From JAJPHF01 sp035293805 (GTDB lineage Bacteria; Chloroflexota; UBA6077; JAJPHF01), in the NCBI GenBank assembly GCA_035293805.1, contig DATGMD010000038.1:1-64000 (forward strand): 64,000 bases of DNA. Reading direction: 5' to 3'. The translations under genes were made by a program, and so were the position numbers. The notes beneath the pieces are model-generated. The model was not told the origin of the DNA. It did no database searches and worked only from the letters and a program-made list of their open reading frames with translations. Shown piece after piece: positions 58,573 through 64,000 of this stretch. Numbering within the stretch: position 1 is the first letter of the stretch; every line of letters starts with the position of its first letter.

Positions 58573-59607
58573 ATGTTCGGTTTCGTGCGGCTCACATTCG
58601 GCGCCGCCCTCCTGCTGGCGCTCGTGGCGCTGGGGCTGCTGCGCCCGGCCGCCGCCCAGGACGCGGCCCGCCCGGTCGGGCGCATCCTCGTGCCGCGCGA
58701 CGCGGCCGTCTGGACGGTGCAGGCCGCCTCGGGCGCGGAACAGCTGGTGGCCAGCAGTCCGGACCAGGGGCCGATCCTCGACGCGGCGCTCTCCCCCGAC
58801 GGTCAGCAGGCCGTGTACGCCCGGATCGCCGTGACGGGCGAGCTGGGCAGCGCCCTGTACGTCGTCCCCGCCAACGGCGGCACGCCCCGCCTGCTGCTCG
58901 ACCACGATGCGCCCGGCGCGATGCTCACCATGCCGATCTGGGCCGCGGACGGCGCGAGCATCCTATACACCTACACGCCCTACGCGGTAGGGACGAGCGG
59001 CCCCGACGCCGAGCCGCGCGTCGAGCGCATCCGTCCCGACGGCAGCGGGCGCGAGGTGGTGGTGCGCGAGGCCACATCGCCCGCGCCCTCGGCCGACGGC
59101 CAGACCCTCGCCTACCTGCGGTCCACCCGCGTCGGCGACGCGCTCTGGCTCGCCGACGCGACCGGCGCGAACGGGCGCGAGCTGGTGCCCGACAGCCGCT
59201 TCCTGAGCCTCGCCTACCCGCGCCTCAGCCCCGACGGCACCCAGGTCGCCTTCGCCGCCACGGTGGACCTCGCCACGCCCTCCGCCCCCTCCGGCCCGTA
59301 TACCCCTCCCGGCCCGACCGGCCCCACCGGTCCATCGCTGCCCCGCACGCCATTCGCCTGGCACCCCGCGCCCGGCGCCATGCACGGCCTCCCGTGGGAC
59401 ATCTGGCTCATCGGCACGGATGGCAGCGGCCTCCGCCGCCTGACCTACATGGCCGAGGACGACCCCTCGCTGGCCTGGTCGCCGGACGGACGCTGGCTCG
59501 CCATCCAGGGCGGCTCCGGCCTTACCCTGGTCGAGGTCAGCAGCGGCCACACCGAGCGGCTGTCGCGCGAGGCGGCCTTCGGCGCCATTGACTGGGGCCG
59601 CGAGTAG
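58573..59607 (+). CDS. Exported TolB-like beta-propeller protein
   Basis: The 344-residue protein has a signal peptide (MFGFVRLTFGAALLLALVAL to AAAQ) and PD40/TolB-type blade repeats: ILDAALSPDGQQAVYARIAV, MPIWAADGASILYTYTPYA, YPRLSPDGTQVAFAATVDLA, PSLAWSPDGRWLAIQGGSG. A Pro/Gly/Thr-rich insert (PPGPTGPTGPSLP) sits in one blade. CAGGAG lies nine bases before the ATG. It converges with the CopC-CopD gene. It probably acts as a binding or scaffold protein outside the membrane; no ligand is evident. Confidence 0.8.
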   Translation: MFGFVRLTFGAALLLALVALGLLRPAAAQDAARPVGRILVPRDAAVWTVQAASGAEQLVASSPDQGPILDAALSPDGQQAVYARIAVTGELGSALYVVPANGGTPRLLLDHDAPGAMLTMPIWAADGASILYTYTPYAVGTSGPDAEPRVERIRPDGSGREVVVREATSPAPSADGQTLAYLRSTRVGDALWLADATGANGRELVPDSRFLSLAYPRLSPDGTQVAFAATVDLATPSAPSGPYTPPGPTGPTGPSLPRTPFAWHPAPGAMHGLPWDIWLIGTDGSGLRRLTYMAEDDPSLAWSPDGRWLAIQGGSGLTLVEVSSGHTERLSREAAFGAIDWGRE

Positions 59608-59625
59608 GCAGCGCCGCGCGGGAGA

Positions 59626-61536
59626 TCAGCGGCCGCGCAGGGCGCGCGGGCGCTTGCGGCGCCCCGCCAGCGGCGCGGGGCGGCCGCCGGGCGCGAGGAA
59701 GGGCAGGCCCAGCGCCAGCACGGCGACCGCCAGGGGCAGCGCCGCCGCCGTGCCGCTGGGGTTGTGGAAGGCGCCGGCCTCGGCGATCGGCAGGTCCAAC
59801 GAGCCGCTCACGTCGTCGCGCCCGGCGCGCCGCACCACCGCCTCGATCCCCCAGTCGCCCGCCATCGAGAAGGCGCTCGTGGACAGCCGATAGTGGCCGT
59901 CGCCGCTGGGACTCAGGCGCTGCTCGAAGGTACCCATGTCCATCTCGTGGTGGGTGAAGCGCAGGGTGATGCGCTGGACGTCGGGGAGTGGCTGCCCGGC
60001 CGCGAGCACGGCCGCGTCGACGGTATTCAGGCCGGCGACCCCGGGCGCTACGCGGAGCTGCACCTGCACGTCCTCGGCTCGCAGCGTGCGAGCTAGGCCC
60101 TCCGCGCGCACCACGTCGCGCGCCGGCTCCAGGCTGGTGAGCACGCCCACGACCGCCAGCACCGCCACGCCCAGCCCCACCTCGGCGGCCACCGCCCGGC
60201 GCAGCGCCCGCGCGGTGGCCGCGAGCGCCGGCGCGGCGTCCGGCGCGCGCGGCGCCGCACGGGCAGCCAGGCCCACGCGCGGGGTGACGACGCGCAGGTT
60301 GAAGGCGCCGAGCGCCAGCAGGAAGAGCACGAGCCCCAGTTTCACCAGCAGGGCCTGGCCATAGGTGGTGCCCAGGAGCGCCTCCCAGTCGCCGATCTCC
60401 GCCCACGCCTGATAGAGCCCCGTGACCGCCAGGGCCGCGACGCTGGCAATGGCCCAGGTGGAGAACCGCGGCAGCAGCGCGGCGAGCGTGGCAGCGCGGA
60501 GCGGCGCGGGCAGCGCGCCGAGTGCGGCGGGGAGCGCCACGACGATCTGCACGAGGCCGCCGAGCCAGATCGCCGCCGCGGCCAGGTGCGCCCAGTCGGC
60601 GCCGAGCGCCAGGATGGTGCCGGGCGCCGTGGCGGCCGCGTGGCTGGTGGCGCTCTGCGCCGCGAGCAGCCCCGCCCCGAGGCCGAGGCCCAGCAGCCAG
60701 CCGCGGTGGTCCACGGCGACGGCGGGGCGCCGCAGCCGTAGCGCCAGCGCGCCGAGCGCCACGACGCAGGCTACACGGCCCGCCCAGATCGCCGCGTAGC
60801 GCGTGGCGAACAGCGCGCCCAGCGGCGCGCCGAGCGCCTGCCAGGGCTCCACGTCGGCCGCGGCGGCCGCCTGCACGACCAGCGCGAGCACGGCGGCGCC
60901 GAGGCCCAGACCGGCGGCCCCGGCCGCCACCCCCAGCCCCCGGCGGCGGCCGGCCTCCCACGCGGCCGCGGCCGCCGCCGCGTCCTCGGGCGCGACCAGC
61001 CGCAGCGCGCCGCCCAGCACGCGCGGCAAGAACACGAATGGCCCAACCAGTACGACGGCGGCCAGCAAGCTCAGCCAGCGGCTGACGATCGCCCAGGGAC
61101 TGGGGGGCGCGCCGCCGGCCTCGGTCCCCGGCAACGCCACCGGCGCGGGCGTCTGGTCGAGGCCCACGGTGAAGGGGAAGGCGCCGCGCGCCACGTGGCC
61201 GTCGACCGCCGAGACGGTCTTCCAGGCGACCGAGTAGGTGCCGGGAGACAGGTCGCCCAGGCCGACGACGAGCGCGCGCGCGCTGCCCGGCAGCGCCGCC
61301 AGATTGTCGCGGTCCACGCGGTGGCGCGCGCCGTCGTAGACGCGCAGCTCGCTGAAGCGCAGCTCGGCGTCCTCGGTAAACCAGACGCGGACCTCGCTCG
61401 GCGCCCGCGCGAGGATGGCGTTTGGCGAGGGGTCCGAGCGCTCGTAGGTCGCGTGGGCCATGGCCCGGCCCGGCGCCGCGCCCAGCACGAACGCCACGAC
61501 GACGAGGCCCAGCGCGCCGCGCAGCCCTCGACGCAC
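59626..61536 (-). CDS. CopC-CopD fusion copper protein
   Basis: The 636-residue protein starts with a signal peptide ending AMA, so the mature N-terminus is HATYERSDPSPNA with the His1 copper ligand of CopC. The CopC domain includes FTEDAELRFSELRVYDGARH and YSVAWKTVSAVDGHVARGAF. A CopD-type multi-helix membrane domain follows from about residue 150 (WLSLLAAVVLVGPFVFLPRV; DWAHLAAAAIWLGGLVQIVV), then a late beta-domain including FTHHEMDMGTFEQRLSPSGD. CopC binds copper outside the membrane and CopD imports it. The GTG at 61536 follows GCGGAGGCAGC. It is divergent from the His-rich gene. Confidence 0.92.
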   Translation of the reverse strand: MRRGLRGALGLVVVAFVLGAAPGRAMAHATYERSDPSPNAILARAPSEVRVWFTEDAELRFSELRVYDGARHRVDRDNLAALPGSARALVVGLGDLSPGTYSVAWKTVSAVDGHVARGAFPFTVGLDQTPAPVALPGTEAGGAPPSPWAIVSRWLSLLAAVVLVGPFVFLPRVLGGALRLVAPEDAAAAAAAWEAGRRRGLGVAAGAAGLGLGAAVLALVVQAAAAADVEPWQALGAPLGALFATRYAAIWAGRVACVVALGALALRLRRPAVAVDHRGWLLGLGLGAGLLAAQSATSHAAATAPGTILALGADWAHLAAAAIWLGGLVQIVVALPAALGALPAPLRAATLAALLPRFSTWAIASVAALAVTGLYQAWAEIGDWEALLGTTYGQALLVKLGLVLFLLALGAFNLRVVTPRVGLAARAAPRAPDAAPALAATARALRRAVAAEVGLGVAVLAVVGVLTSLEPARDVVRAEGLARTLRAEDVQVQLRVAPGVAGLNTVDAAVLAAGQPLPDVQRITLRFTHHEMDMGTFEQRLSPSGDGHYRLSTSAFSMAGDWGIEAVVRRAGRDDVSGSLDLPIAEAGAFHNPSGTAAALPLAVAVLALGLPFLAPGGRPAPLAGRRKRPRALRGR

Positions 61537-61626
61537 GCTGCCTCCGCCCCACCGGCACGATCGCCGCCCCGGGTCGCCGCCCCGCGGGCGCGGCGACCCG
61601 CTAGCAGCAATAGTACGCTCCGGCGG

Positions 61627-61659
61627 TAGGGCGCGGCTACCAATGGTTGCCGCGCCCTA
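61627..61659. promoter_or_regulatory. 33-bp palindrome between divergent copper genes, candidate operator
   Basis: TAGGGCGCGGCTACCA (61627-61642) and TGGTTGCCGCGCCCTA (61644-61659) are inverse with one mismatch, centred on one base. It lies 91 bases from the CopC-CopD start and 57 from the His-rich start, a good position for a copper-responsive regulator. No regulator of known copper type is in the window. Confidence 0.4.
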
Positions 61660-61715
61660 GTCGGTACGGTAGAGTAGGCCGGAGGCGCCGCTGAGGCGCG
61701 CGTGGAAGGCTGACC

Positions 61716-62180
61716 GTGGTACGCTCGTGGGTTGACCAGCTCCGGCCGCTGCTCATCGTCGGGCTGTTGCTCACCCTGCCCGTCGTCTGCCACAACGAGA
61801 CGGCCGTCGTGATCCTGACCGCGGCCGCCGCCGGCCATGAGCACCAGCACATGATGGCGGAGGCCGCCGGCGAGCCCCAGCCGGCGCGCGCGGCCCACCA
61901 CCACGCCGCGGCTCACGCGCACGCGGCCTCGGCGCCCGCCGCCAGCGCGCTCGCGCTGGTCCACGCGGGTTCCCCCGCGCCATTTCCGTGGCGCGCGTAC
62001 CAGGCGACCCCGCTGGCCCAGAGCCTCCCCGCGGCCACGGACGGCATCGTCCTGGCGGACACGCTCGACCTGACCGCGCCCGTCGCGCTGTCCAGCCCGC
62101 TCGGGGGCGTCGACGCCGCCGCGCCGGCCCCCCAGCGCCGGGCGCCTCCGGCCCCACCCCCCCGCGCCTTCCTCGGCTAG
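61716..62180 (+). CDS. His-rich exported putative metal-binding protein
   Basis: The 154-residue protein has an N-terminal hydrophobic segment (LRPLLIVGLLLTLPVVCHNE), then His/Met clusters AAGHEHQHMMAEA and ARAAHHHAAAHAHA, and an Ala/Pro-rich tail. There are over ten histidines in the first 75 residues, suggesting copper or zinc binding at the cell surface. Its GTG is at 61716. It opens the plus-strand copper genes, divergent from CopC-CopD. It resembles no family I can name; low complexity makes assignment uncertain. Confidence 0.55.
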   Translation: MVRSWVDQLRPLLIVGLLLTLPVVCHNETAVVILTAAAAGHEHQHMMAEAAGEPQPARAAHHHAAAHAHAASAPAASALALVHAGSPAPFPWRAYQATPLAQSLPAATDGIVLADTLDLTAPVALSSPLGGVDAAAPAPQRRAPPAPPPRAFLG

Positions 62181-62410
62181 CGTCCCTTACCCGCACGCTG
62201 GGGGGCGCCGTGAGGTTCACGACCCACCCCGAAACCCGAGTGACGAGGCACTAGCTTGCGCCCGGCCGCGCCTCCGCGGCCGCCGGGCCAATCCAATCTC
62301 GCGCGCGGCGTCCCCGCCCAGCCCCGCCGCCCCCACACCCTGGGTAGCCGGGCAGGCCACGGGGATGGGTGAGACAAGACGCCGCGTGCTAGCGCGACGA
62401 GGAGGAACGA

Positions 62411-63226
62411 ATGCGCTTTACCCTGTTCCGCGTGCTCGCCGGGCTCAGCCTGGCCACGATGATGCTGATCGGAGCGCCACGGGCGGCCTCCGCCCACGCG
62501 CGCTACGACCACTCCGATCCCGCCGGCGACAGCGTCGTGCCCACCGCGCCCACCCAGGTCCAGGCCTGGTTCACCGAGGGCGTGCGTAGCCAGGGCAGCA
62601 GCCTCCAGGTGACGGACGCCGCGGGCAACCGTGTGGACAACAACGACGGCCAGGTGGACCTCAACGATCCGGACCGCAAGCGCATGTTCGTCTCGCTACC
62701 GCCGCTGCCGGACGGCGTCTACACCGTCAACTGGGTCACCGTCTCGGCTGACGACGGCGACCAGGCCGAGGGCAGCTTCCGCTTCGGCGTGGGCGTCAAC
62801 ACCGTGCTGCCCCCGCTGCCCGCCGGGGGCCCGGTCCCAACGATCTCCATCGCCAACACGACCGTCAACGGCCACGAGGTGCGGCTACACGTGAACGTCG
62901 AGGGCGCCACGCTGGGCATGCCGGCGAGCGGCGACATGGACATGAGCGCGGGTGGCATGGCCAACATGAGCCAGGACGTGATGAACGGCGGCGCGGGCCA
63001 GCCGGGGATGGCGGCCGGCGGCATGGCGACGGCGCCCGGCGCGCTGCCGCAAGGCCACCTCCACGTCTATGTGGACGGCGTGATGCTCCAGATGGTGTAC
63101 CAGCCCGACGTCGTGCTCACGGACGTGCCGTCGGGCACCCACCAGGTGCGGGTCGAGCTATCGAACAACGCGCACCAGGACTGGAATCCGCCCGTCATGG
63201 CGACCACGACGGTTGTGGTCCCGTAG
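62411..63226 (+). CDS. CopC domain protein with Met-rich insert
   Basis: The 271-residue exported protein has a signal peptide ending ASA, giving mature HARYDHSDPAGDS with the His1 of CopC. The CopC domain covers about residues 28-130 (VQAWFTEGVRSQGSSLQVTD; YTVNWVTVSADDGDQAEGSF). A second domain holds a Met/Gly segment MPASGDMDMSAGGMANMSQD and an Ig-like end GHLHVYVDGVMLQM. The Met cluster resembles soft-metal copper-binding stretches. GAGGAGG precedes the ATG. The following gene is 57 bases downstream. Confidence 0.85.
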   Translation: MRFTLFRVLAGLSLATMMLIGAPRAASAHARYDHSDPAGDSVVPTAPTQVQAWFTEGVRSQGSSLQVTDAAGNRVDNNDGQVDLNDPDRKRMFVSLPPLPDGVYTVNWVTVSADDGDQAEGSFRFGVGVNTVLPPLPAGGPVPTISIANTTVNGHEVRLHVNVEGATLGMPASGDMDMSAGGMANMSQDVMNGGAGQPGMAAGGMATAPGALPQGHLHVYVDGVMLQMVYQPDVVLTDVPSGTHQVRVELSNNAHQDWNPPVMATTTVVVP

Positions 63227-63283
63227 CCATACCGGCCGTGGCGGCGGCGCGGGCCGCGCCGCCGCCACGGAGAGGAGCGAGCT

Positions 63284-63955
63284 ATGCACCGCCTCGCACG
63301 CCTGGTCGGCATCGTCGCCCTGACGGGGCTAGCGCTAAGCTTCCTTGCGCCCGCCACTGCCAGCGCCCACGAGCGCCGCACCGTGGCCGGCACCTACCAG
63401 TTCGTCGTCGGCTTCCTGAAGGAGCCGGCGCTGGAGGGCGACCCGAACGGCATCGACCTGCGGGTGAGTACGGCCGACGACCAGCCCGTCGAGGGGCTGG
63501 AGCAGACGCTCAAGGCCGAGGTCATTGTCGGCGGCGCCACCCTGCCGCTGCAGCTCACGCCGCGCTTCCGCACGCCGGGCGCCTACGACGGCGACTTCGT
63601 GCCGACGCGGCCGGGCACCTACATCTTCCACTTCAGCGGCACCGTCAACGGCCAGCCGGTCGACGAGCGCTTCGAGTCCGGGCCAGGCCGCTTCAACGAC
63701 GTGGAGGCCGTGGCGCCGCTCCAGTTCCCCGACAAGGTGCCCGTCGGCGCCGACCTGCAGCAGGCGCTTGCGGCAGCGAATAGCCGCGCCGCCACTGCCA
63801 CCACGCTCGCCGTGATCGGGCTGGTGGCCGGCCTGGCGGGGCTGGCGCTCGCGGCCTGGGCGCTGCTCAGCCGCCGCGGCGCCGCAAGCCCGGCGCCGCG
63901 CACGGTCCCGACCGCCGCGCCCCCGGCGCCGGCGGCTTCGCAAGAGCGTCTCTAA
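63284..63955 (+). CDS. Secreted protein of unknown family in the copper cluster, C-terminally anchored
   Basis: The 223-residue protein has a signal peptide ending ASA, so the mature protein begins HERRTVAGTYQFVVGFLKEP. The beta-rich domain includes NGIDLRVSTADDQPVEGLEQ, PTRPGTYIFHFSGTVNGQPV and an FNDVEAVAPLQFPDKVPVGA end. One C-terminal helix near residues 172-195 (LAVIGLVAGLAGLALAAWAL) anchors it in the membrane with a short basic/Pro-rich tail. The N-terminal His, as in CopC, and the co-transcription suggest copper binding, but no family name is certain. GAGAGGAG precedes the ATG. Confidence 0.65.
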   Translation: MHRLARLVGIVALTGLALSFLAPATASAHERRTVAGTYQFVVGFLKEPALEGDPNGIDLRVSTADDQPVEGLEQTLKAEVIVGGATLPLQLTPRFRTPGAYDGDFVPTRPGTYIFHFSGTVNGQPVDERFESGPGRFNDVEAVAPLQFPDKVPVGADLQQALAAANSRAATATTLAVIGLVAGLAGLALAAWALLSRRGAASPAPRTVPTAAPPAPAASQERL

Positions 63956-64000
63956 CAACACGCCCGGGCGCGGCGCGTTGGGCTCCGCTCGACGCGCCGC

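Noticed and set aside
1..64000. CRISPR array
   Set aside because: No regularly spaced direct repeats of 25-40 bases were seen, and no cas genes are present.

Overview
The window is a very GC-rich, gene-dense bacterial chromosome segment. Gene content (tandem luciferase-like flavin oxidoreductases, NMT1/TauA-type substrate-binding lipoproteins, GMC oxidoreductase with a CoxG-like protein, DUF2270, CopC/CopD genes, G/C-rich palindromic intergenic repeats) fits an environmental member of the Chloroflexota best. No rRNA or marker-protein block is present, so the phylum is an inference. No tRNA, rRNA or CRISPR array was recognised.

Layout. 0.1-15.2 kb: chromosomal genes: a DUF1707 protein, two luciferase-like monooxygenases, a decayed substrate-binding protein, GMC oxidoreductase plus CoxG-like protein, a MetE-type methyltransferase, a nitroreductase divergent from an ECF41/SigJ-like sigma factor, a deazaflavin-dependent oxidoreductase, NAD-dependent DNA ligase (ligA), a CHRD protein and a two-gene conserved unknown module. 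15.2-31.55 kb: an integrated mobile element of 16,358 bp that splits an MBL-fold hydrolase gene. A 12-bp sequence is repeated at both ends, and removing one copy with the element restores an 846-bp in-frame hydrolase gene. The element has a large serine integrase, an excisionase-like HTH protein, a SWIM zinc-finger protein, a tape-measure-like protein carrying peptidase-like and muramidase-like domains, a small/large terminase operon, and a replication operon (ribbon-helix-helix protein, RepA-like ATPase, CHC2/TOPRIM primase). A candidate origin (perfect 19-bp inverted repeat plus repeated heptamers) lies near its right end. No capsid, portal or head protease gene was recognised, so it looks like a phage satellite or a reduced phage-plasmid. 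This is the most interesting object in the window.

31.7-40 kb: a substrate-binding-protein remnant running into pheA, a multidomain hybrid histidine kinase split by an IS with 4-bp CTAG target duplications, a divergent MBL-fold protein and an amidohydrolase. 40-44 kb: HyuB-like protein, enoyl-CoA hydratase and dienelactone hydrolase, all on the minus strand. 44-47.5 kb: two substrate-binding lipoproteins flanking a split two-subunit TPP decarboxylase-like enzyme. 47.5-54 kb: small LuxR-type HTH protein, gamma-glutamyltransferase, RelE toxin/antitoxin, DUF2270, MmgE/PrpD and a Tat-type M28 peptidase.

54-64 kb is a metal-handling block: a CPC-type P1B ATPase followed by a DUF1490/PacL-like small membrane protein, an XRE regulator, a Fur-family regulator, a beta-propeller protein, a CopC-CopD fusion divergent from a His-rich secreted protein across a 33-bp palindrome, a Met-rich CopC protein and a further secreted protein. 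Three of these exported proteins would begin with histidine after signal cleavage, as copper-binding CopC does.
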